This document shows positions 11,578 through 22,815 of a stretch of DNA of 64,000 nt, piece after piece. The notes beneath the pieces are model-generated. The model did not search any database and was not told the DNA's origin. It was given only the letters and a program-made list of their open reading frames with translations. The position numbers were made by a program, and so were the translations under genes. This stretch comes from Endomychus coccineus. Lineage: Eukaryota > Arthropoda > Insecta > Coleoptera > Endomychidae. Each line of letters starts with the position of its first letter. Within the stretch, counting starts at the first letter, position 1. The stretch spans positions 135,253,726 through 135,317,725 of the forward strand of contig OY294067.1 of NCBI GenBank assembly GCA_958510875.1, read 5' to 3'.

Positions 11578-13003
11578 AGTCGGAAACTAGACTGGGATGA
11601 CACTCTACCTCCAGATTTATGTCATCAATGGAAAATATTTTCAAAAGATATTCCTCTCCTCAATGAGCTTAGGATTCCTCGATTATTTCATTCTCCATAT
11701 GACATACAGTCTTTTGAATTACATGCGTTCTCAGATAGTTCTCTTGAGGCTTATGGAACATGTTTTTATTTAAGAACTATACATTTTAACAAGGAGATAA
11801 GTTGTAGGTTGATTTGTTGGAACAAGGGTAGCTCCGCAAAAAATAATCCCGATTCCAAAACTGGAATTATGTGGTGCGTTACTTATGGCTATGTTATGTC
11901 ACAAACTGTGTTCGATTCTTCAGATGAAATTTTCAAAACTCGTTTTGTGGTGTGATTTTCAAATTGTTTTATGTTGGATACATGATGTACCTACTAGGTG
12001 GACCACATTTGTAGGTAATCGAGTCTCAGAGATACAGGAACTTACTCCTAATGCCAAATGGCTGCATGTTACTTCTGAGGAAAATCCTGCTGATCACATT
12101 TCTCGTGGTATGAATCCAAACTCTTTGATATCTTGTAAACAATGGTGGTGCGGACCAAATTTCTTAAATGTTTATAAGTTGAAGCTTGGAAATTTTTCTT
12201 CGATTGAAATAGATTCTGTTCCTGAACAAATATTGATAACTTTCGTCTCTTCGAATGAATTTTCAGAAGCGATGGAAATGTTTGAAAAATTTTCGAGTTT
12301 TCGTCGACTTCAACGCACAATAGCATATTGTTTAAGATTTGTAAATAATTGTTCCAAGGTTAAATATAAATTTATTGGTCCTCTTCATATTGATGAATTA
12401 CAAAATTCATTGATGGTATTAGTTAAGTGTATTCAAGGTCATCAATTTATGAAAGAAATTGGGGATATTACCTCTAAAAAAGCTGTACAATCTAGTAGTT
12501 TAGCACAATTATGTCTTTTTTTGGATGAGAAAGGTATACTTCGTGTGAGAGGAAGGTTATCTCAATCCAATTTATCTTTTTCTCAAAAACATCCTATGAT
12601 TCTACCACCAAAAAATCATGTTGTGAAACTGCTGTATACTCAAGAACATCTGGATTTACATCATGCAGGGCCTCAAACTATTCTCGCTCATCTTAGGTTA
12701 AGATTTTGGCCTATATATGGATTGAGACCAATCAAACGAGAAATTAAAAATTGCGTTACTTGTTTTAGGTTTAAAGCATCCTCGTCGCAACAAATAATGG
12801 GCTCATTACCCTCTGATAGACTTTCAATTGTACGTCCTTTTCTTAAGGTAGGAGTTGACTTTGGTGGTCCTATTGCGGTTAAGGAATCTCGTCTTCGAAA
12901 GGCAGTGATCTCTAAATCATACATTCCGTTGTTTGCTTGTATGGTTACAAAGGCAGTTCATATCGAACTTGTTTCCAGTCTATCAACAGAAGCGTTTCTC
13001 TGA
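11578..13003 (+). pseudogene. BEL-1 pol, RNase H and integrase N-terminal/catalytic core
   Basis: After the TGA the frame continues to about 11817, where an extra base shifts it. It then runs open in the frame of 11885-13003. RNase H features include FELHAFSDSS (the Asp context) and the LELCGALL-type helix. ENPADHISRG closes the RNase H region. Next come the integrase H2C2 zinc-binding region (HLDLHHAGPQTILAHLRLRF, then NCVTCF) and the start of the catalytic core (VGVDFGGPI). It ends at TGA 13001-13003, where similarity continues downstream. Confidence 0.85.
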
Positions 13004-13792
13004 ACTCTTAAAAGATTCATTGCTCGACGTGGATGTCCTCAAATCATATACAGCGATAATGGAACTAATTTTCAGGGTGCTAATAACTCACTTAGACAAA
13101 TTTATCATTTTTTTCGAGAGAAGGGAAATTTTGTGAAAGATTTTCTATCTACTAAGGAAATACGATAGAAGTTCATACCCCCCAATAGTCCACACTGGGG
13201 AGGATTGTGGGAGGCGGGTATGAAATCTACGAAATTTCATCTCAAACGGGTTATAGGAAAAAATGTTTTGAGTTTTGAACAAGTCACAACTTTTTTATGT
13301 CAAATTGGAGCCATATTGAACTCTAGGCCTCTCTCTCCTGTTTCGACAGATCCAGAAGATTACACGTGTCTTACACCTAGTCATTTTTTGATTGGAGAAT
13401 CATCAATTTCTTTTCCGGAAATCAATGTTATAGACGTTCCCGACAATAGGTTGAAAATCTGGGAGTGTTGTCAAAAAATGGGACAACTCTTTTGGAAACG
13501 TTGGTCCATGGAATAATTGAATAGGCTTCAACATAAACCAAAATGGGCTAAGGTGTATGACAATCTAAAGGTCAACGATTTAGTTTTAGTAAAGGAGGAT
13601 AACATTCCACCTCTTGAATGGCGTTTAGCTCGAATTATAGAGGTAATAACAGGACCTGATAAAAGGGTTCGAGTGGTTAAAATACGTTCAATGAATGGAA
13701 CATTTATTAGACCAATAACAAAATTATGTCCACTTCCATTTTGTTCTGATGGAATTAATCAACCCGGCGGAGAGGTTGTTGCAATCACATAG
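13004..13792 (+). pseudogene. BEL-1 pol, integrase core and C-terminal domain
   Basis: The same frame as upstream continues with RGCPQIIYSDNGTNF (second catalytic Asp), an in-frame TAG at 13166-13168, then PPNSPHWGGLWEAG, the usual BEL integrase sequence before the catalytic Glu. A TAA at 13514-13516 interrupts it again. The last 91 codons (13517-13792) match the DUF5641-type C-terminus (LVLVKEDNIPPLEWRLARI) and end in NQPGGEVV, overlapping the start of the 3' LTR, as is usual for BEL elements. Confidence 0.87.
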
Positions 13793-14003
13793 TCAGATCA
13801 ACCTTTCCTTGATCTGAAAAACGATTCCGTTCCGCTGTTATAACAATAACAATAAATAATATGAGTTTGTAACTTTATCAGATCGACATAATAAGAATTT
13901 GTATCCTTAACAAATAAAGAATTATCTATCAAATAGAGTTAAATACAGAATTATTATACAGTCCACTATTAGCTCAAAAATAATCAATTAACTGTACACA
14001 ACA
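13777..14003 (+). repeat. BEL-1 3' LTR (227 bp) with upstream polypurine tract
   Basis: Same ends as the 5' LTR (TGTTGCAATC...ACACAACA) and followed by the TACAT target duplication. The purine-rich ggcggagaggt just upstream (13766-13776) is the probable plus-strand primer. Confidence 0.92.
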
Positions 14004-14008
14004 TACAT

Positions 14009-14857
14009 AAAAATAATAAATATCTGATATATTCTTCATACTAATGAGACCTCATCTATATTATATGATTCATGCCCATACTGTATCTGGATATAGAAAT
14101 AAAATTATATCCACAGTTCAATGATATCATTCGTTCTGAATAATCTTAGTTTGTTGTGCATCTATATTACATTTCGATATGTTCAAACGTTTTTGTAGGA
14201 AACTGTACAACATTGGTAAGTTCTTAGTTATAGTTTGTGACAATAATGTAAACATTCATTAGTTGTTTTTATTTCATTGTGTTACCAATGTCAGCTTATG
14301 TGGTAGTGTTTTCTTCTAATTCCACCCCTTGTCCTAAGACCGAAGAGAATATATGCCATACTATATTTCACGAAATGAATCAGTGAACTAGAAAATAGGT
14401 AAATATATCGATTACTAGCAACATTTTTTCTTTCAGCATTTTATTTAGGGTAATCTGCTGAGATCATGACTGATTGAATCATACGGATGATGATTCCTTT
14501 CATCCAAATCAAAATATCGAAACGAAATTGATTGAACAGCACAACTTTGATATATGACTTCTGCTACATGGGCAACCTCATTAATCATTTAATGGAATAA
14601 CCTCTTTAGCGTGAGCATCATGCGGAAACTTAACTAAGAATTACGGCATATGTCAGACCACATTAAGTGATGAATTCATTATACTTGTTGGGAAAATGAG
14701 TATTATAAATCCATTCACTATAATTTCAGAAACTATAGTGGAACAATTTAATTTAACAATTTAGGACATAAGATTTTCAGAAGATTCACATTTCCAATTT
14801 TTCTATTATTTCGACATTCACTCTTCCAAGTTTGTGAATTTCCAAATAATCCCAATA
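14009..14857. other. Gene-free spacer between BEL-1 and BEL-2
   Basis: AT-rich sequence with no coding frame of interest and no recognised repeat. The portion next to 14858 is the flank into which BEL-2 inserted and may be old PLE-derived DNA, but I could not show this on this side. Confidence 0.4.
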
Positions 14858-14862
14858 ACCAT

Positions 14863-15589
14863 TGTTGAGGACCACCTTCTTATAAGTGAACTGTATTTCT
14901 TCCTTTGATGGACATCGGTTCAATATAAAAAATACTTGATGTTTTTACAATTTTATTCTCGAACTCAATATCAATATATGAACTTGTTTCATCCTCTTGG
15001 TTACATAATAACAACTCCCTGTCCTGTTATCTATTAGAATAGTATATTAAAGAACGAGTTTCCTAAGACTCGTCTTAAAGCACGAATTCAAGTTTAAAAA
15101 ACGAGTGGCGAAGCCACGAGTTCTTTTAAAGAATGAGTGCTTCAAGGTCTTAGGAAACGAGTTGTTTATACTATTTTTTGTAATTTGCTCTTCTTATGCC
15201 GTTTTTGAACAAAAATGTTCAATTTAGTCCATTTAGGGATTTTTATGGTGGTTGGTAACATCTTAATTATGAAAGTGAAATTTTGATTTAGTGGTTCTGT
15301 GATCGCTTCCTTGAGTTGTTGACGCTCGACATGTCATTTAAACTGACATAATTATGACAAGATAATTCCGCATCAAGCTCGCCAACCTAAACATTTTCGT
15401 AAAAAGTTCCGTGCTTTTTTGGATATTAAGACACGGCGAGTGATGACGTTGCGTTCGTTAATGAGTCAATTAGAAAATCAAAATGGAGGAAAATTACAAA
15501 GAATATATCAAGCCAATGCTGCTATGGTTGCAATTGAAAAACAGTGTGACAAACTTCATACTAATGAAAACCGGCATTAGGCCCAAACA
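14863..15589 (-). repeat. BEL-2 3' LTR, split by a foldback insertion
   Basis: Positions 14863-15038 and 15499-15589 together match the 5' LTR (29416-29628). Shared strings include ctcgaactcaatatcaat, ccctgtcctg and gaatatatcaagccaatgct. The intervening roughly 460 bp is absent from the 5' LTR, so it inserted after BEL-2 integrated. Confidence 0.85.
15039..15498. mobile_element. Foldback/MITE-like insertion in BEL-2 LTR
   Basis: The insertion begins with a long imperfect palindrome (about 15036-15177). The centre is aacgagtggc-gaa-gccacgagtt. Outer pairs include gagtttcctaagac with gtcttaggaaac, and atagtata with tatactat. The remaining 320 bp is not self-complementary. Target duplications are unclear (attaga at 15033-15038 against attaca at 15493-15498). 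I do not recognise the family. Confidence 0.65.
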
Positions 15590-16560
15590 TTCCGGCCGAC
15601 TTGACAAGTGTGAACACTTTCATAGATAAAACAATACAGAATATAAATGAAATCATTCTTCTGTACATCATCGTAAATTGGTAAAACACAAATCTTGGAA
15701 ACCGCACGTTCCAATATTTTTCCCTTCACACATATGCTCACAACACGAGTCACTTTGTCAAGACCAGGATGAAGATCGGAGATTCTTCCCATATGCAATT
15801 GCAATGGTGGTGAGTTGTCCTCCTTCATGATGACCAAAGCTCCAATTTTCCACGTGTTCGGATGATTTTTTCTCCATTCCACCCGAGTTTGTAATTTGGT
15901 TAAGTACTCTTTATGTCACCTTTTCCAAAAGTGTTGAATTAGGCGTTGCAAAAATTGAAATTTATTCCTTCGATTATCAGGTATATCTTCTGAATAGTGT
16001 TCTGGGAGTGATGCGAGTGACTTGCCCCAGGATTGGATGTCAAAGGACATATTGGACGGAAGTTTAAAATACCTTCTATATGAACTACTACAGTGTTAAA
16101 ATCTTCGAAAGTTAAATAACTATCATCTATTACTCTTTCCATATGAAATTTTATGCTTTTTCTTCCTGCTTCCCAAATTGAGCCAAAATTAGGTGAACTT
16201 CTAGGTTATTAAATTCCATTGAATATTATCATCTCATAAAAAATTTGAAATTTCACTTGAGTTTGCTACTAGAAATTCCGATATTTCTTCCAAATAATTA
16301 TTCGCTCCTATGAAGTTAAGACCGTTATCAGTCGCGATTGTAGAAGGCTTACCTCTTCCAGCAATGAAGCATCGGGAAGCTGCCAAAAAACCTTCTATGG
16401 TTAAATCAGAAACGACCTACAAACGGATAGCCTTAGTGCTCAAGCAAATCATTGAACACACGTATGTTTTCGTAAATTTTGCACCGCGAGTTTTTCTGTC
16501 CTTTGGTTAAAAAGGTCCAGCAAAATCAATACCTGTATTAAAAATGGTACATATTGATTT
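15577..16560 (-). pseudogene. BEL-2 integrase core and C-terminal domain (distal half)
   Basis: This is the half of the integrase cut off by the copia insertion. Reading down from 16560: a GIDFAGPF core start, PKDRKTRGAKFTKTYVC, then a DNGLNFIGANN-type second-Asp motif near 16310, and ILNFRPICPLTSNP at 15939-16142. The DUF5641-like tail (15577-15882) has GALVIMKEDNSPPLQL. Several stops and frameshifts separate these pieces. The tail overlaps the LTR start. The first half of the same domain is at 25018-25687. Confidence 0.82.
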
Positions 16561-16694
16561 TGTTAATACTCAGTGAGAAGGGATTCAAAGTATTGTTCAA
16601 TATCAACTGTGACAGACAGTCCATATAATAATGAAATTACAAAAGAACGTTAGTCATAAACATGGATTACATGATCAAACTGAATGTATCAACA
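16561..16694 (-). repeat. Copia 3' LTR (134 bp)
   Basis: It shares ga(c/c)agacagtccatataataat, agaacgttagtcataa and acatgatcaaact with 24879-25017. The low end tgttaatactcag is the complement of the LTR 3' terminus. The LTRs differ at roughly a fifth of positions, so the element is old. Confidence 0.87.
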
Positions 16695-16781
16695 CTCCCA
16701 CTTCATTCATATCCATGACAAACCCCTTGAATAAAAAATTTCAAAATAAATGTAAAGACAGTCCTTCAGTAAAAATGAGAG

Positions 16782-17339
16782 TTATTCTTGCGATGAAATA
16801 TATTTCAGCATAATTTGGCCATAATGTAGTGCTTCTCGAATAAAATTATATTCCACATCTACATGTTTCAATCTTTGATGTTTTCTATGTTCAGTAGCAA
16901 TTTTCATACATGACTGATTATCTTTATGAAGTGTCGTTGCTTCAGTTAATACAATATCCATTTCGTTCAACAATCCTCTCAACCAAAAACATTCACTCAC
17001 TGCTGCTGCAAGAGCATTATATTCTGCTTCGGCAGTTGAAAGTGGAACTGTTGATTGCCTTCTGGTAGACCAAGAAACAGTAGGACCGAAACATTTGAAA
17101 ATATATCCAGATGTAGACTTCCGATCCTGCAGATCATTTGCAAAATCTGCGTCCCAAAAATCTTCCAATATATTGTATTTCTGCTTACCGAAAATAAGAC
17201 TAAGATCTTTCAAAAATTTAAGGTACCTTAAAATCCGTTTCAAATGGGACCAATGTAGATCTGATGCCTTTGATTGGAAAAGACAGAGGAAATTGACGGC
17301 GTAACATATATCAGGTCTCGAATTCACCATTAAATACAT
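16782..17339 (-). pseudogene. Copia RNase H (pol C-terminus)
   Basis: A 185-codon intact stretch typical of the end of Ty1/copia pol. It begins NSRPDICYAVNFL (RT/RNase H connection) and continues with DADFANDLQDRKSTSGYIF, VSWSTRRQSTVPLSTAEAEY and ALHYGQIMLKYI. It has RNase H acidic residues in the DADFA, AEAEY and DNQS contexts. It degrades the RNA strand of the replication hybrid. It is the best preserved copia segment, but it is separated from the RT by a frameshift at about 17340-17360. Confidence 0.9.
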
Positions 17340-17358
17340 AAAACATCCTTCAACTTCT

Positions 17359-17925
17359 TCATAAGGATATTATTTCATTTTTAAATTTCAAATTTACCTC
17401 TATTGGAGTTTTTGCAGCTTGACAATTCATCATATTGAATTTTTGGAGAAGTTTGGGAATGTAATGACTTCGATTCAATTTAATTAATTGATTATTCCTA
17501 TCATAAATGATTTTGATCCCCAGAAAAATATCAATGTTTCCCAAACACTCTATTCTCTCGTTGTTTACAATATTTTATATTTTATTCATTCCCTCAGTAG
17601 AGTTTCCCACTAGAAGAATATCGTCTATAAAGACTAAAAGATAAGAAATGATATCCCCAAGAACCTTGATATAAAGACAATTATCTGATTCACTCCTGCA
17701 AAAATTCTCTATCATCATCACACAATCGAAACGCTTATACCAACAACGTGGTGATTGTTTTAATCCATAAAAAGATTTATTCAATTTACATACCGTGCCA
17801 GAATCATCTGTGAAACCAGAAGGTTGACCTATATAGATATCTTCATCTAAATTCCTATGAAGGAATGCAGTTTTTACATCCATTTGAAAGATAGAAAAAT
17901 TCTTCTGAACGGCCAAAACCAACAA
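17359..17925 (-). pseudogene. Copia reverse transcriptase
   Basis: Two frames (17575-17925 and 17359-17544) carry the Ty1/copia RT (RVT_2) domain. Motifs are FQMDVKTAFLHRNLDEDIYI, FYGLKQSPRCWYKRF, and LLVFIDDILLVGNS, which has the second and third catalytic Asp in the copia-type xxDD box. The next piece has DIFLGIKI and CQAAKTPIEVNLKF. The two frames are out of phase. Positions 17926-18287 continue upstream with further stops. Confidence 0.87.
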
Positions 17926-18287
17926 GATTCTGATTGTTATTATATTTACTACTTAAGCATGGGTCTCACAATAATTATGACCATATTGCTGAATATGACC
18001 TTTTGCAACTAACATTGCTTTGTACCTGATTTTATTTTCATCAGAATCAATATTCCTAATTGTGAAAATCCATCTACAATCAACTATCTTTCTCCCTTCT
18101 GGTTTCTGAACAAGTGTCCAAGTTTCATTTCCGTAGAGTGATTCCTATTCTCCATTCTTCGCAGACTCTCACTGTTTTCCGACATGGAAGATTTTCCACT
18201 TCATCATAAGACAACGGTACATTATTAACAAATTCTTGAGCTGAAAGTGCAAATATTACTGGATCTCCAGAAAATGGAAGATTAATT

Positions 18288-19617
18288 TCACACGATGGAA
18301 CAAAATGTGTTCATTTCGAAATCTTTATGCCACAAAGGAGATTCTTTGATTCGGGATATGTGTTCTGATGATCTAGAATGATTGTTGTCTTCTTTAAAGT
18401 CCCTATCACCATGATTTACTAAAGATTTTCTGCAAACATTCTCATCGCTCTGGATGTCACACATAGTCATTTCTTCGGATTCAGTTTTGTCTGCATTACT
18501 CGGATGGAACTCATTTTCTTCATTTTCAACTACAACCAGAGAACATGTTTCAAATTTTTCATGCATTCCATCAATTCAACAAATATCACATCTCTTCCAA
18601 TCTCCACACATTCATTCTCACAATCCCACAATCCGTATCCATTTGGAGCATAACCAATCATAATACATTTCAAACTCTTCTTATCAAATTTGCTATTTCG
18701 AAATTGTTTAGGTTCGTGAAGATATGCTTCACAACCAAATATACGTAAATTTGATAGATTCGGTTTCTTACCATTCCATATTTCAAACGGTGAGATTTAT
18801 TAGCTGTTGTGGGAGGAGATCTATTCAACAAATATGCTGATGTTCTGACTGCTTCACCACAAAAACGTTTATTCATATTTGCACCAATAATCATAGAACG
18901 TGCCTCTCCAACTAAAGACCTATTCAGTCTTTCAGCAAGACCATTTTGTTCTGAAGAATATGGTACAGAATAATGATTCCATCCGAATCACAAAAATCTC
19001 TAAGCTCTTTAGAAACATATTCCCCACCATTATCACATCTTAATTTCGGATTTGATTTTCCTAAAAATGCTGTTGTCATATTTTAGAATGATTTAAAATA
19101 TCTGAATACCTCAGACTTTGAAGAGAATAAATATTTCCTGCAGAAATGAGGGAAATCATCAAGAAATGTCAAAAAATATCGTTCATTGTTCCATGTAGAT
19201 GGCGGTATTGGACCACATACATCTGTATGAACAATTTCTGAGGTCTTGTTGCTCTTGTTCTATGACCTTCATATGACAATTTATGTATTTAGCATTCACA
19301 CAACAACCATTCAGTTTGAAACCTTCTACCATGTTTCCCAATTTTCTGATGAGTTGTTCATTCAAATGACCAAGCCGTTGATGTCATATATCATAACTAT
19401 TATCTTCAGCAATAGAAACTTCATTCAAATCTACATCAACATCAAAGATAACTTCATATAGAGTGTTATTTTTGAAGTCACTCACCACAACTACATTATC
19501 TTTCAGTCAATATGCTGACTACATTATTATTGAATACTACCTCGGAACCATTCCCTTCCATTCTACGCACTGACAAGAGATTTTTGCTCTAATTAGGCAC
19601 ATGAATTACGTTATTAT
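18288..19617 (-). pseudogene. Copia pre-integrase and integrase region
   Basis: Reading downward: a NVIHVPN...NLLSVRRME stretch near 19600-19540 (protease/pre-integrase linker), LNEQLIRKLGNMVEGFKL with CCVNAKY at 19183-19365 (gag-pre-integrase zinc-like domain), a DNGGEYVSKEL motif near 19020, then NKRFCGEAVRTSAYLLNRSP at 18670-18894. An acidic integrase C-terminal tail follows at 18288-18566. The integrase would insert the cDNA. Many stops and frameshifts break the region, and the LINE is inserted at 19618. Confidence 0.82.
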
Positions 19618-19721
19618 CTTTTTTTTATTTGTTTATTAGTCTTATCAACCTTGAAGGTTATTGAAGGAAGAAAAATAAAATAACAATGATGTAAATCAAC
19701 AGAGTTCACAAATAAATACAA

Positions 19722-20123
19722 CTAAATGTCATTCATGATTTTAATGTCTGTGAGGAATGCTGTAAGTTTTCCTATATCACATTTTGTGTTCAGCATTATT
19801 TTGATTGATTGTGAGATCTGTTGTTTGCGTTGCTCGGTGCTATATTTCGGATATTCTTGTAAGATATGTATGACGGATAATTGGGTATGGCATACTTCGC
19901 ATATTGGTGGATCGCTATTGGTTATGAGATATCCATGGGTGATTCGGAAATGACCAATTCTCAATCTGGTGAGGACGAGCTGATCCTTTCTCTTATTGGG
20001 ATATGATTGGCATGGGGTGACATGTTCCTTCACTCTGAGGAGTTTGGACTTGGTGTCATTCGACTGGGATTGCCATTTATTTAGTATTGATTCTTTGATA
20101 GTCCGTTTGACAAATTCAAACAT
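19722..20123 (-). pseudogene. LINE ORF2 C-terminal domain
   Basis: 133 codons with LVLTRLRIGHFRITHGYLIT followed by CEVCHTQLSVIHILQEYPKY. This is the Cys/His-rich tail found after RNase H in I-group LINEs. The last Cys of the usual motif is Tyr here. It is separated from RNase H by a stop or frameshift around 20124-20181. Confidence 0.82.
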
Positions 20124-20181
20124 ATAAATTGCTTAATCATAGGAAGCGATTCGTCGCGGATTGCACACTTAGCTAATTTGT

Positions 20182-20451
20182 CTACAGCTTGAATTGGCTA
20201 CAATGCCAATATGGGATGGAACCCATATGAATTTGATGTATGAGTTGTAAACTATGTAATTCGTCCTTAATCAAGATTGAAATTGGGTTTTTCGGAAATA
20301 GCTGGGTGGTACTATCAATTGCACTGAATGAATCCGATATAATGATGAGTTTTCGTTGGTCAGTGTTCTTTGAGTACTCTAATGCCTTGAGAATAGCACG
20401 AAGTTCGCCGTTGTATGCATTGCAGGTATTATTGAGCTTGAAAGTCGGCAT
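20182..20451 (-). pseudogene. LINE RNase H domain
   Basis: 89 codons with NAYNGELRAILKALEYSKN (the Glu of the RNase H active site) and LIIISDSFSAID (the Asp). Its N-terminal beta strand and first Asp are missing: the sequence just upstream is RT, not the RNase H start, so it was truncated by an internal deletion. Confidence 0.8.
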
Positions 20452-20463
20452 AGAGTCTTGCTT

Positions 20464-21080
20464 TCACTGAACACTTGACATTCTCGAGGATATTGTGCTG
20501 TTAATTCTAACGTGGAAGTAACGTTCTCTGAGGAAGTTTTCGATAAATTTTAGTATGTTGCCCATAGTCTCCCACGTGTGTAGTGTTTTGAGAATTCCGT
20601 ATCGCCATGTAGTGTCGTAAGCTCGAGTTATATCGAAGAATACAGAAATACAATCCTGTTTGTTGGCAAAGCATTCGTGAATTTCAGATTCTAAATCAAC
20701 CAAGTTGTCAGCGATAGTTATATTCTTTCGAAAATCACTTTGTTCAGATATCAGTAGATTTTTGGTTTCCAGGAACCATATAAGCCTTCTGTTTGAGATT
20801 TTCTCGATGATTTTACATAGTACACACGTGAGGTAAATGGGCCTGTAAGATTCTGGGTCTGTCCTTGGTTTGTTCTGTTTCAGGATAGATATTATTATTG
20901 CTTCAGACCATATTTGGGGGAAACATTGTTCTTCCAGATTTGATTAAAGATATCTAGTAGAAAATTTATTGCATTCCGAAGTAATTTCTGTAAAAATATT
21001 AGAGGTATATTGTCAGGACCAGGACTCGAGTTCTCCCTTCCTTTCAGTGCTTCTTCAAGTTCTTCAATGCTTATGGGCAC
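20464..21080 (-). pseudogene. LINE reverse transcriptase, fingers/palm remnant
   Basis: Two pieces. 20895-21080 has LKGRENSSPGPDNIPLIFLQ, the start of a LINE RT, and FNQIWKNN. 20464-20703 has CISVFFDITRAYDTTW (the first catalytic Asp motif, F-D-I-x-x-A-Y-D) and the ERYFHVRINSTISS strand. The expected GVPQG motif and the xADD box do not follow. Instead the frame ends and RNase H begins within about 15 bases, so the catalytic core has been deleted. Confidence 0.82.
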
Positions 21081-21197
21081 GTTGAGTGGGTTATCGGCAT
21101 CTGTTTCGTAGTCTATTGGTAATGTGTCAGCAATATTCTTTGTTGAAATATTATCTTGTTGTGAGACCTAATTCCTGAGACTCTCTACACACTTTCC

Positions 21198-21887
21198 CAT
21201 ACCATGGATGTGCATGTGGAGCTGTTGATGTTTGTTACGAATGCCTTCCAACTATCTTTTCTACTCTTCCGCATTACGTATCTTGTTCTGGCTCTTTGTT
21301 TCTTGAATTTAAGGAGGTTTTCTGTGTTCTTTTGTCTTTTGTATTTGTTAAATGATTTTTTACTGGAATGTAATGCATTCTCACAATCTTAGTTCCACCA
21401 AGGTACTGGCGTGCGGTGTTAATGTACTTCGTTTTTCCTACATGAGCTTTGGCTGTCTCGATGACTATTCCAGAGGAAATTTGAACCAGTTTAATAATTT
21501 CTGAACTCTGTTGGACGTCACTAAGATCATCAATTCTGTTCTCATACCATGGATGTGCATGTGGAGCTGTTGATGTTTGTTACGAATGCCTTCCAACTAT
21601 CTTTTCTACTCTTCCGCATTACGTATCTTGTTCTGGCTCTTTGTTTCTTGAATTTAAGGAGGTTTTCTGTGTTCTTTTGTCTTTTGTATTTGTTAAATGA
21701 TTTTTTACTGGAATGTAATGCATTCTCACAATCTTAGTTCCACCAAGGTACTGGCGTGCGGTGTTAATGTACTTCGTTTTTCCTACATGAGCTTTGGCTG
21801 TCTCGATGACTATTCCAGAGGAAATTTGAACCAGTTTAATAATTTCTGAACTCTGTTGGACGTCACTAAGATCATCAATTCTGTTCT
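21198..21887. repeat. Perfect 345 bp tandem duplication
   Basis: Units 21198-21542 and 21543-21887 look identical base for base. Both encode the same 62-codon antisense frame (starting at 21204 and 21549). The duplicated part lies in LINE ORF2 between endonuclease and RT. Identity in an otherwise stop-riddled element means the duplication is far younger than the element, or is an assembly artefact. Confidence 0.9.
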
Positions 21888-21950
21888 CAATGGTAGTTGC
21901 AAATTCCGATCAATTTGCGATTTTAATAGTCCACCTCAGATATAATATAT

Positions 21951-22610
21951 CTATATTATAGGAGATTCGATGTCTACTTCATTGTGTTCATTGTATATAC
22001 TTATTGGATGGTGATCACCTCCATATAGTTGAGGTATCACATCCCATCTCAACATTGGGGATAGGGTTGGATCACAGAGTGAAAGATCGATGGCAGAAAA
22101 ATCTCCAGTAAAAGTGTCGAATCGTGTATTTGTTCCATCATTAAGGAGGTTGAGGTTCAGTTGATTTATAGTAGTTTCTATCCTCCGTCCCCTTGAATTA
22201 GTACTCGTATTGTGTCCGTTGAAGTCGCCCACGAGTACTCTTGGCGATGTGATTTGTTCTATTAGGTGTCTGAGGTCTTCAACATCAACTTCTGGTCTCG
22301 GACGTAGGTAGATATTGCATATCTGGATTTTCTTAAGGAATGATATACTAACTGCTACCGCTTCTAAGTTGGTTGCTAGTGGAATTGAGCAGGCTTCGTA
22401 GTTTTTGTTCATGTATATGGCCACTCCGCCACTGGCTATTTGTTGATTTTCTCTGTTTTGATTAAAACAAACAAAATTTTGAAGTTTATAAGCGTGATTG
22501 TCCTTGAAATTTATTCCCTGTAGGCATATTACTGATGGAGATTGTTCGTATATTAATGTCTTTCGCATTTCTAAATGGGTGTAAAGCCCATTTATATTCC
22601 ATTGTATTAT
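21951..22610 (-). pseudogene. LINE ORF2 AP-endonuclease domain
   Basis: Starts with IIQWNINGLYTHLEMRK, the classic first motif of the LINE apurinic-like endonuclease. It continues with PSVICLQG, SGGVAIYMNKN, RVLVGDFNGHNT (catalytic Asp/Asn) and FSAIDLSLCDPTL, and ends with a YGGDHHPISI motif carrying the catalytic His. The domain nicks target DNA to prime reverse transcription. This stretch is open for 205 codons and is the best kept part of ORF2. Confidence 0.88.
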
Positions 22611-22815
22611 AGACTTGAATGTGTTTAGAACGTTTCTTGGGAAGAGTTTAGCGATGAGTTGGTATATGGAATTTCGGTAAGTCCCATTCTCATCTGTTCA
22701 ATGATTTTGCGCTTCAATTTAGTGCATCTCGTTTCGATTCTTCTCTTTTCAATGTATGGGTAGATTTCTGTAAGGTTGTTCAATAAACCGGGTATATCTG
22801 GGGTGTAAGTGTTGG

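Larger units (their letters stand above)
7547..14003 (+). mobile_element. BEL/Pao LTR retrotransposon BEL-1, complete but inactivated
   Basis: The 6.46 kb element has two LTRs starting TGTTGCAATC and ending ACACAACA. It is flanked on both sides by the 5 bp target duplication TACAT (7542-7546 and 14004-14008). Internal order is gag, aspartic protease, RT, RNase H, integrase, which is the BEL/Pao order. The coding region is broken by about three frameshifts and at least five in-frame stops. The LTRs differ by several substitutions and indels (a 12 bp gap and a 7 bp insertion), so the copy is not recent. Its 3' end lies 0.86 kb from BEL-2, an independent insertion on the opposite strand. Confidence 0.93.

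Noticed and set aside
21204..21737. Two identical 62-codon plus-strand ORFs as a gene pair
   Set aside because: They arise from the 345 bp tandem duplication and lie antisense to LINE ORF2; no independent evidence of coding.
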